A stretch of 19,892 nt of DNA from Clostridia bacterium (GTDB lineage Bacteria > Bacillota > Clostridia > Peptostreptococcales > Anaerovoracaceae): NCBI GenBank assembly GCA_024682015.1, contig JAIKZT010000043.1, positions 1-19,892 of the forward strand. The letters are read 5' to 3'. This document shows, piece by piece, positions 7,477-13,180 of this stretch. The position numbers and the translations under genes were made by a program. Every line of letters starts with the position of its first letter. Positions within the stretch are counted from its first letter, which is position 1. Below the pieces are notes generated by a model. That model saw nothing but the letters and a program-made list of their open reading frames with translations. It did not search any database and had not been told where the DNA came from.

Positions 7477-8124
7477 TTATTCCTTCGCCGGCTCCTTCTT
7501 TCGGACCGGGTGGCGGATGACGGTCTTCAGCTTTTCCGGGGAGGTCTTCCTCGCGTCGCTCAGATAGATCTCGTGATGCAGCCGGAGGTCGGAGATGTCC
7601 GGTTCATAGCCCTCTTTTTCGGCGAATGCGTGCATCCTGCGCACCGTTTCCGGCTCCGCGTCGTAAGGGCCGACATGGAGGCACTGTACGCAAAGTCCCT
7701 CGTTTACCTCGAGGAATTCCACGGCGGAAAAGTCCGTCTTCTTCTTGCGGGTCGCTTCCGCGATGGCCCAGGCCAGGTCCTCGCGGGTCACGAAATCCGG
7801 CAGGCGGATGCAGGCGATCCACCGGAAATTTTCCTTATGGGCGTAATCGACGCTCAAAACGCCTTCCTGCCACCAGAAGCCTTCCAGCGGCGGTACCACA
7901 TAGTCGAAAAAGCCTTCCATGCTGCGGCCGGACTTTTTGCTCATCTTGATGGTAAAGGCGACGCCGTATAGCAGGCTGATGGCCTTTTTGTACGCGCCGT
8001 CCTCCTCGTTCGGGTCACCCTGCCCGCGCACGGCGATGTAGGACATCGGCGGCACGTCCACAAGAGACGGCTCGTCCTTCGGAAGGTAAAACTCCTTATA
8101 TTCTTTCTTGAAATCGAATGCCAT
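7477..8124 (-). CDS. GyrI-like small-molecule-binding domain protein
   Basis: A 215-residue protein with the stand-alone GyrI-like (SOUL/AraC effector-binding) fold seen in many Bacillota. Recognisable stretches are FDFKKEYKEFYLPKDEPSLVDVP, SYIAVRGQGDPN, GAYKKAISLLYGVAFTIKMSKK, then DYVVPPLEGFWW and near the end CLHVGPYDAEPETVRRMHAFAEKEGY, DLRLHHEIYLSDARKTSPEKLKTVIRHPV. Relatives bind or hydrolyse small molecules; no DNA-binding domain is fused here, so it is not a regulator by itself. The start at 8124 follows GAGGAAG; in-frame codons further upstream would run into the promoter region. An extended -10 at 8227-8235 on this strand fits as its promoter. It is divergent from the PLP enzyme gene. 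No metabolic link is visible. Confidence 0.88.
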   Translation of the reverse strand: MAFDFKKEYKEFYLPKDEPSLVDVPPMSYIAVRGQGDPNEEDGAYKKAISLLYGVAFTIKMSKKSGRSMEGFFDYVVPPLEGFWWQEGVLSVDYAHKENFRWIACIRLPDFVTREDLAWAIAEATRKKKTDFSAVEFLEVNEGLCVQCLHVGPYDAEPETVRRMHAFAEKEGYEPDISDLRLHHEIYLSDARKTSPEKLKTVIRHPVRKKEPAKE

Positions 8125-8226
8125 GGTGCTTCCTCTCCCCGCGCTTGCGCGCGGCGGCTGGTTTCTGTTATGCTTAATGCGGACAGTCCCGCGCGGCTTT
8201 TGTCCTGCGGCGCTGCCAATGAAACG

Positions 8227-8235
8227 ATTATAGCA
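8227..8235 (-). promoter_or_regulatory. Extended -10 for GyrI-like gene
   Basis: On the minus strand this reads TGCTATAAT, an extended -10 box about 100 bp ahead of the start at 8124. No good -35 is visible, which is usual with an extended -10. Confidence 0.5.
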
Positions 8236-8259
8236 TACGGGACGCAGGGAGGTGCAGCC

Positions 8260-9453
8260 ATGGCGCATATTGAAACCGATCTTTTATACACGAGAGAATA
8301 CCGCTCGGATGCCGTCAACTTAAGCAAGCCGGAGGCGTTTCCCTATTTCCCGGCGACGGCTTTCGGATCCACGGCCTTCGCGGAGATCAAGGAGGCCTAC
8401 GCGCAGGGGTATACGTACATCCGCACGAACAATCCGGACAGGGACGTGCTGGCCGGACTCATGACGAAGCTGGAAGCGCCCGGGATGGATGCGGGCAGCA
8501 TCGTCACGTCCTCGGGCATGTCGGCCATCTCCACGACCTGCGCGGCGCTGCTGAAGCGTGGAGACCACATCGTCAGCAACCGCTGCCTGTACGGCGAGAC
8601 CGTGGAACTGTTCGACCTGATGCTGGGCAAGTTCGGCGTGGAAACGACCTATGTGGATTTCGCGGACTTGGACGCGGTCCGCGCGGCCATCCGGCCCGAA
8701 ACGCGGCTGATCTACACCGAGATCTGCGCCAATCCGACGCTGGCTCTCATCGATCTTCCCGAGATCGTGAAGATTGCAAGGGAGAGCGGCGCGCTGCTGG
8801 CCATCGACAACACGTTCTGCGGACCGCTGTCCATACGGCCACTGGAGTGGGGCGCGGACATCGTCATCAACTCACTCACGAAATTCCTGTCCGGTCATTC
8901 CGACATTCTGCTGGGATGCGTCACCGCGAACCGGGAGCTGATCGAAAAGATCTACGAATTCAGCATGTTCATAGGTACGCCCGCGGACCCGTTCCCCGCG
9001 TTCCAGATGATACGGGCGCTGGAGACCGCGCCGCTCCGCAACGAAAGGCAGATGGCCAACGCGGCCAGGCTCGCGGCGTATTTCGAGACGGATCCCCGCA
9101 TCGTGCGCGTGAACCATCCATCCGCCGAAAGCTTTACCCAGCGCGAACTAGCGAAGAAACTCTGGCAGGATGACGCGCGGATCACGGGGATGATGAGCGT
9201 GGAGTTCTGCACGGAGGACGACGCGAAGATCGACGCGTTCATGCGGAAATTGAAGTACGTACACTACGCGCCGACGCTGGGCGGCATGCGCACCAGCCTC
9301 AGCCATCCGGTCACGTCGTCGCACAATACGACGCCGGACGACGTCCGCCGGGCGATGGGCATCACGCCGGCGCTCATGCGCATCTCCGTTGGCATCGAGA
9401 ATGCGGATGACCTGATCGAAGACTTCCGCCAGGCCTTCGTGGCGCTGGAATAG
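8260..9453 (+). CDS. Cys/Met metabolism PLP-dependent enzyme (gamma-lyase/synthase type)
   Basis: A 397-residue transsulfuration-family enzyme (cystathionine gamma-synthase, methionine gamma-lyase and relatives). It has YIRTNNPDRDVL near the N-terminus (Tyr53 and Arg55, phosphate-binding residues donated to the neighbouring subunit), SSGMSAIS, YGETVELF (Tyr111, stacking on the cofactor ring), AIDNTFCGPL (Asp183) and the Schiff-base lysine in NSLTKFLSGHSDILLG (Lys208). The C-terminus has the expected RTSLSHPVTSSH and RISVGIENADDLIEDF. The family cannot be resolved to one reaction by eye. The start at 8260 has GGGAGGTG at 8246-8253; 30 in-frame codons upstream lack a ribosome site. The gene is single, divergent from the GyrI-like gene and convergent with a small membrane gene. 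Confidence 0.92.
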   Translation: MAHIETDLLYTREYRSDAVNLSKPEAFPYFPATAFGSTAFAEIKEAYAQGYTYIRTNNPDRDVLAGLMTKLEAPGMDAGSIVTSSGMSAISTTCAALLKRGDHIVSNRCLYGETVELFDLMLGKFGVETTYVDFADLDAVRAAIRPETRLIYTEICANPTLALIDLPEIVKIARESGALLAIDNTFCGPLSIRPLEWGADIVINSLTKFLSGHSDILLGCVTANRELIEKIYEFSMFIGTPADPFPAFQMIRALETAPLRNERQMANAARLAAYFETDPRIVRVNHPSAESFTQRELAKKLWQDDARITGMMSVEFCTEDDAKIDAFMRKLKYVHYAPTLGGMRTSLSHPVTSSHNTTPDDVRRAMGITPALMRISVGIENADDLIEDFRQAFVALE

Positions 9454-9486
9454 CGGGCGCCTGCCGGCCTGCGGCGGGTCATCCTG

Positions 9487-9681
9487 CTACTTGTCCTTTA
9501 CGAAGAAGGATGCGATAAACAGGGCGGCCGTTGCGATCGGATAGATCTTGTAGATGACCTTCAGAACGCTCAGCGGCAGTGGCAGATCGATCGGCACGTC
9601 CATGCAGAGAAACGCGCAGATGACGAAGGCGATCCCGATGATCAGCATGATCAGGCTGGCTTTTCTGAGTTTCTTTTTCAT
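9487..9681 (-). CDS. Small two-helix membrane protein
   Basis: A 64-residue hypothetical protein: a basic start (MKKKLRKAS), one hydrophobic helix (LIMLIIGIAFVICAFLCM), a short Pro-rich link (VPIDLPLPLS) and a second helix (YPIATAALFIASFFV), ending VKDK. The start at 9681 is preceded by AGGGGG with 7-nt spacing. An extended -10 (TGGTATAAT) lies about 45 bp upstream, so a real, separately transcribed gene is likely. I do not recognise the family and assign no function. Confidence 0.75.
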   Translation of the reverse strand: MKKKLRKASLIMLIIGIAFVICAFLCMDVPIDLPLPLSVLKVIYKIYPIATAALFIASFFVKDK

Positions 9682-9725
9682 GGCGAACCCCCTGCATTAG
9701 AACGAAACGGCATGTATTTATGCCC

Positions 9726-9734
9726 ATTATACCA
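9726..9734 (-). promoter_or_regulatory. Extended -10 for the 64-aa membrane protein
   Basis: Read on the minus strand this is TGGTATAAT, an extended -10 box 45 bp upstream of the start codon at 9681. No clear -35. Confidence 0.5.
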
Positions 9735-9747
9735 TCATTTCAACAGG

Positions 9748-9795
9748 GCTGCCCTTCATGATTCCTTGTCTGGGATCGTTGTGGGGCAGCTTTTT
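9748..9795 (+). terminator. Degenerate terminator-like hairpin, first copy
   Basis: GCTGCCC (9748-9754) pairs with GGGCAGC (9784-9790) across a 29-nt loop and is followed by five T. It is the worn copy of the hairpin at 9854-9898, at the same place relative to the duplicated gene tail. It may be a relic rather than a working terminator. Confidence 0.4.
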
Positions 9796-9837
9796 ATGGC
9801 TTTCTGCGCGAGGGGAAGGATATCGTCTCGATCGATG
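9794..9837 (-). pseudogene. Relic of a second copy of the nuclease-like gene's 3' end
   Basis: The segment 9791-9837 matches 9894-9940, the end of the nuclease-like gene, at about 80% identity with a constant offset of 103 bp. This includes an identical 16-mer (ATCGTCTCGATCGATG). Translated on the minus strand it ends SIETISFPSRRKP-stop against SIETMFFPAHRKQ-stop of the intact gene. The stop codons fall at the same place. Upstream of SIET the similarity fades, so only the last dozen codons remain. Confidence 0.75.
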
Positions 9838-9853
9838 TCATTACGGTAACGGT

Positions 9854-9898
9854 GCTGCCCTGCGTTTCCCTGGCCCGGAACCGCTGCGGGCAGTTTTT
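9854..9898 (+). terminator. Hairpin with T tract abutting nuclease-like gene
   Basis: CTGCCC at 9855-9860 pairs with GGGCAG at 9888-9893; the inner GCG/CGC extends the stem, and TTTTT follows on the + strand. Read in the gene's direction the hairpin comes straight after the stop but has no T tract behind it, so it acts on + transcripts or has another role. Confidence 0.55.
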
Positions 9899-10778
9899 AT
9901 TGCTTCCTGTGTGCAGGAAAGAACATCGTCTCGATCGATGCCTGAATGAGCGGCATGTTGATCTCGCCAAACTCGTTGTCAAAGGTGAAAAACAGGTTTT
10001 TCCCCAGCGTGATTCCAGCCTTTTGATAGGTGATCTGTTTTCGGATCGTGCGCTCGGCATACTGTTCATCCTGCCGGCCCAGATGTTCGTGAAAGATGAA
10101 TACGCCGTCCTGGCGAAGACCGATCATGTCAGGTGAGATATATTCGCCATCGATCGTGATCGTTTCATCATAGTGATAGAAAATTCCAACTCTGTCGTAC
10201 TCTGCCGTGATCAGGGCTTCAGATTTGGATCGCACATAAAAGCCTCTGTTGGCGCGATGGACCTTGCTTTCCAGAAAAGATGTATTCTCTTTGTATGGAA
10301 TCGCAGCCCATTCCTCCGGGCTCATGCTTTCAAGGCGCAATGCGGCCGGTTTCGGATAAAGGTACGGATCCCTGCTGGGGTTTGGCCAGGAATCGATATT
10401 GCGCGCCGCCGCTTTGATGAAACGCTCCGCGTCCAATCGTTCAAAGTGTTTTGGCATGGCTGCGAGCACATCCTTTGTATCCAGGCCCATGCTGCCCGCT
10501 ATGGCCGTTTCCAATATGGCGATGTTGGTTTCGACCCGCTTCAGCTGTTCCTGCAAAAAGGCTTTGCGCGCGAGTTTATAAACGGTTTCGGCATTTCGAC
10601 CTATTCCTTTTGGGTGAACCCGGCTATAGTCGCCTCCGATATCAAAATAGGATAGACGATCGCCATTGGAGGAGATCATCAGTTTGCCATCTGGCAATCT
10701 GCGCAATTCATTGTTAAGCATTCGCCGCATACCTTTGAGTTCGCTTAACATTGTTTTTAGTATAAGTATGTATTGCAT
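9897..10778 (-). CDS. Widespread hypothetical family with PD-(D/E)XK-nuclease-like core
   Basis: A 293-residue protein. The first half is helical: an N-terminal ELKGMRRMLNNELRRLPDGKLMIS, then LARKAFLQEQLKRVETNIAILE. The second half has the core RSKSEALI (183-190), YHYDETITIDGEYISPD (Pro216-Asp217), then VFIFHEHLGRQD (Glu231 between two His) and YAERTIRKQITYQKAGITLGKNLFFTF. The Glu...Pro-Asp...Glu order on a beta framework resembles PD-(D/E)XK nucleases of the Vsr/restriction kind; relatives in gut Clostridia usually read PDF...WEHFG. The usual Lys after the last Glu is replaced by His. Nuclease activity is an inference. The start is uncertain: ATG at 10778 and in-frame ATG at 10751 both lack a ribosome site. 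The 10751 ATG forms one end of a GTTAAG palindrome. A promoter at 10815-10843 supports transcription. Base composition looks less GC-rich than the flanking genes. Confidence 0.8.
   Translation of the reverse strand: MQYILILKTMLSELKGMRRMLNNELRRLPDGKLMISSNGDRLSYFDIGGDYSRVHPKGIGRNAETVYKLARKAFLQEQLKRVETNIAILETAIAGSMGLDTKDVLAAMPKHFERLDAERFIKAAARNIDSWPNPSRDPYLYPKPAALRLESMSPEEWAAIPYKENTSFLESKVHRANRGFYVRSKSEALITAEYDRVGIFYHYDETITIDGEYISPDMIGLRQDGVFIFHEHLGRQDEQYAERTIRKQITYQKAGITLGKNLFFTFDNEFGEINMPLIQASIETMFFPAHRKQ
10713..10749. repeat. 37-bp palindrome over the nuclease-like gene's start
   Basis: GTTAAGC at 10713-10719 and GCTTAAC at 10743-10749 are perfect complements, and the unit is 37 bp from G to C, the same length and ends as the tandem units at 10926-11304. 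On the coding strand it begins within the in-frame ATGTTAAGC and ends in CTTAACAATG, so it encodes MLSELKGMRRMLNN. Confidence 0.75.
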
Positions 10779-10814
10779 AGAGTGATTTTGCCAGCTATTC
10801 GCAAAGATATATAA

Positions 10815-10843
10815 ATTATAGCAAATTACGGCTGCACATGCAA
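10815..10843 (-). promoter_or_regulatory. Promoter of nuclease-like gene
   Basis: On the minus strand a -35-like TTGCAT (10838-10843), a 17-bp spacer and extended -10 TGCTATAAT (10815-10823) point at the gene, with a predicted transcript start near 10808. The surrounding 10780-10925 is markedly AT-rich. A TATGGGT/ACCCATA inverted repeat (10879-10885 with 10913-10919) lies upstream. Confidence 0.6.
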
Positions 10844-10925
10844 TACATATTTATAAAATAATGCTATATGTTGGGAATTATGGGTGTGTTATAGAACTGA
10901 TGATTAACTAATACCCATATTTTGA

Positions 10926-11304
10926 GTTAAGCGATAGTGCGCCAATTGGGAAAACGCTTAACAATGCGCTGTTTGGAGGCCGGCGCACAGATCGAGGGTG
11001 ATCCTACTGGGCAGCGATCGAATAACATCCGGATTTTGAGTTAAGCGATAGTGCGCCAATTGGGAAAACGCTTAACAATGCGCTGTTTTGAGGCCGGCGA
11101 ACAGATCGAGGGTGATTCTGCTGGGCAGCAATCGAATAACATCCGGATTTTGAGTTAAGCGATAGAACGCCAATTGGGAAAACGCTTAACAATGCGCTGT
11201 TTTGAGGCCGGCGCACAGATCGAGGGTGAACCTACTGGGCAGCGATCGAATAACATCCGGATTTTGAGTTAAGCGATAGTGCGCCAATTGGGAAAACGCT
11301 TAAC
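10926..11304. repeat. 114-bp tandem array carrying four 37-bp palindromes
   Basis: Units GTTAAGCG-N21-CGCTTAAC start at 10926, 11040, 11154 and 11268, a period of exactly 114 bp. Each 37-bp unit has 8-bp perfect arms and an inner CCAATTGG. The 77-bp spacers are near-identical; a few substitutions separate the copies, so the array is slightly aged. It lies between the 3' end of the polyferredoxin gene and the promoter of the nuclease-like gene. Since 114 is a multiple of three, open frames run through it without meaning. The flanking 11305-11406 holds no feature I can name. Confidence 0.95.
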
Positions 11305-11406
11305 AATGTCACTGTTTCGGGGATAGATGAGATCTTGAAGTTGCCAGTAATTTGCAGCTCGGGAGCACATCAGAGATGGCAGCACAGTGGGGAACGGGCT
11401 GGATCC

Positions 11407-12228
11407 CTATCGCAGCGCTCCCGTGGGACAGTTCTTTTCGCACTCCATGCAGAGGATGCATTCCGTCCCGTTTTCGCGCTTTCTGGAATTGTCGGTAACG
11501 TCGACGTTCATCGGGCAAACGCGCCGGCACTTGCCGCAGGATACGCATTTTTCCTTGTCGCACCGCACCCGCAGGAGCGAATAATAGCTCATAGGCTTGA
11601 GGAAGACCGTGATGGGGCAGATGTATTTGCAGAAGGCGCGGTTGTCCTGAAAAGCAAAGGCGAGGGCGATGCCGACGGCGTAATACAGGGCGTTTCCGAT
11701 GAGGAAGGCCCAGAACATGATGCGCTCGATGTTTCCGACGCGCGCGAGAAACAGGGCGGCGACAAAGATCAGCGAAAGGACGAAGGTGACGTAACGGATC
11801 CAGCCCAGCTTTTTCCGGGGCTGCCGGGGCACCTTGTAGGGCAGAAAATCCAACACCATCGCCGTCCAGCACGCGTAGCCGCACCAGCCCCGTCCGAACA
11901 GCAGCGGCCCGAAGATCTTCGCCACGGCGTAATGGATCGTGGCCGCTTCGAAAACGCCCGTAAACAGGTAATACCAGAAGCCTTCGATCTGCATGTTTTC
12001 CCCGCAGATCAGGCCGAGGTAGATCAGCATGTACAGCCCGACGAGCAGTTGGACGACGCGCCGGGCATGCCTGTGCCTGCGGATGTACAGGAAGATCCCC
12101 AGCGCGATGGAGCATCCGATGTAGCTGAAGTTGAACAGATAAAAGATATTGTCCTTTGTAAGCCACAATGCGACGGCGATCGTTTCAAACACCGCCAGCA
12201 TCAGGAGGGGCGCGGCATATTTTTTCAC
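11407..12228 (-). CDS. Polyferredoxin-type 4Fe-4S membrane protein
   Basis: A 273-residue protein with about five membrane helices and a C-terminal ferredoxin domain, resembling NapH/NosR/YccM-type redox proteins. Membrane-edge cysteine pairs lie in GRGWCGYACWTA (Cys116, Cys120; the usual Pro after the second Cys is Trp here) and AFCKYICPITVF (Cys200, Cys204). Two 4Fe-4S motifs follow: CVSCGKCRRVCP (Cys228, 231, 234, 238) and CILCMECEKNCPTG (Cys257, 260, 263, 267). Such proteins carry electrons across or along the membrane to a partner enzyme. The start is GTG at 12228 with GAGGAAC upstream. It is the last gene of the minus-strand cluster, 61 bp after the acyltransferase homologue, so it may supply or dispose of electrons for that pathway. 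The partner is unknown. Confidence 0.88.
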   Translation of the reverse strand: MKKYAAPLLMLAVFETIAVALWLTKDNIFYLFNFSYIGCSIALGIFLYIRRHRHARRVVQLLVGLYMLIYLGLICGENMQIEGFWYYLFTGVFEAATIHYAVAKIFGPLLFGRGWCGYACWTAMVLDFLPYKVPRQPRKKLGWIRYVTFVLSLIFVAALFLARVGNIERIMFWAFLIGNALYYAVGIALAFAFQDNRAFCKYICPITVFLKPMSYYSLLRVRCDKEKCVSCGKCRRVCPMNVDVTDNSRKRENGTECILCMECEKNCPTGALR

Positions 12229-12289
12229 GGTTTGTTCCTCACGGACAGCGTCTCCGGCCAGCTTTAATCGGCTTTTCAGGCCCCGCCGC

Positions 12290-13159
12290 TTACTTGTAAT
12301 CGAACCCGCTCGGCACGTTCAGAGGCTGCTCGAGCAGCTCGGGGTGGGCGAAGATGTGCTTGATGAGCTTTAAACTGCGGGCAAAGTAGAATCCGTCGCC
12401 GATGCGCTCGTCGAGCGTGGCGCCGATGTCGATGACGTCGCGGATCTCCTTGTGGCCGTCGTCCATCAGCAGCTCCTCCTTGTGGAGCGTGCCGATGGTG
12501 ACCATCACCGAATTCGTGCCGTAGTCGTTCAGGTGATGATACACCGACGGGCATTTGATGCTGCCGAGGTTGCTCACGAGGATCGAGGAGTAGTTCGGGT
12601 CCCCGTCCGTGATGAACTTCGGGTTGATCCCCCAGAAGTCCAGATAGCGGATGATCCGCACCAGGAGCGCCATCAGGAAGCGGGGCATGGCCGCAAACTT
12701 GTCGAGCAGTTCGTCCACGCCGCCCGTCGCGACCTCGCTCTTGCGGGTCTCCTTGACCTCGCCCATGATCCATTCGGACACTTCGTTGACCGTGTCCGTC
12801 GGCTTGGGCACGAAGTAGAGCAGCGCTTCCGCGGAACCGTCCACGAACGTTCGCCGCGCCACGAAGGACAGCGAGATCTCGTTGCGCTCATAGATGGCCC
12901 AGCCCTGGATGAAGCGGTTCATCGTCGGGCGTTCCATCAGCATGCGCGCAAGGGCCGTGATGGCGCAGTGAAAGATCGTCATCTTGCGTTCCGTGCGGTC
13001 TTCGTTCTTTTTTTCCAGATACTTGATCAGCTCGGTAGCGTCTATCTTGTCGTTCAGATATACCTCGCACCCCGTGCGCCTGGGGAGCAGCGCCGTCATG
13101 ACGGTCTGCAGACCCGGCGCTTTGACGCGCTTTCCGTCTCTGCGGTCTCCGAATGCCAT
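12290..13159 (-). CDS. 2-oxoacid dehydrogenase E2-type acyltransferase homologue, altered active site
   Basis: A 289-residue stand-alone version of the E2 catalytic (chloramphenicol-acetyltransferase-like) fold, without lipoyl or subunit-binding domains. Seen are the N-terminal LQTVMTALLPRRTGCEVYLNDKIDATELIKYLE, FHCAITALARMLMERPTMNRFI, SSILVSNLGSIKCPSVYHHLNDYGTNSVMVTIG, and the C-terminal active-site segment TLDERIGDGFYFARSL. That segment normally reads DHRxxDG; here the catalytic His is Glu251, while Asp255-Gly256 are kept. The protein therefore either uses other chemistry or is non-catalytic. The start at 13159 follows GGAGG. It lies 21 bp after the AMP-ligase gene, so an acyl-CoA or acyl-adenylate made by the ligase is a plausible substrate. 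The pathway is unknown. Confidence 0.85.
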   Translation of the reverse strand: MAFGDRRDGKRVKAPGLQTVMTALLPRRTGCEVYLNDKIDATELIKYLEKKNEDRTERKMTIFHCAITALARMLMERPTMNRFIQGWAIYERNEISLSFVARRTFVDGSAEALLYFVPKPTDTVNEVSEWIMGEVKETRKSEVATGGVDELLDKFAAMPRFLMALLVRIIRYLDFWGINPKFITDGDPNYSSILVSNLGSIKCPSVYHHLNDYGTNSVMVTIGTLHKEELLMDDGHKEIRDVIDIGATLDERIGDGFYFARSLKLIKHIFAHPELLEQPLNVPSGFDYK

Positions 13160-13180
13160 GGTTCCTCCGTTTCCGCGCCT

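Noticed and set aside
8137..8155. CCGCGC/GCGCGG hairpin in the leader of the GyrI-like gene
   Set aside because: Only 6 bp in GC-rich DNA, so chance pairing is likely, and nothing else suggests a riboswitch.
9454..9486. GC-rich hairpin between the converging PLP-enzyme and small membrane genes
   Set aside because: A 7-bp stem with a wobble pair can be drawn, but no T tract follows on either strand, so I do not call a terminator.
10956..11046. Integron attC site (GCTTAAC...GTTAAGC matches RYYYAAC...GTTRRRY)
   Set aside because: Only the 7-bp ends pair; no L-box pairing or imperfect hairpin forms between them, spacers carry no cassette genes, and no integrase is seen.
11004..11216. A 70-codon minus-strand frame with a repeated peptide (RRPQNSALLSVFPIG) in the tandem array
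   Set aside because: The repeat period is 114 bp, a multiple of three, so any open frame repeats by itself. It has no ribosome site and its ends fall inside repeat units.
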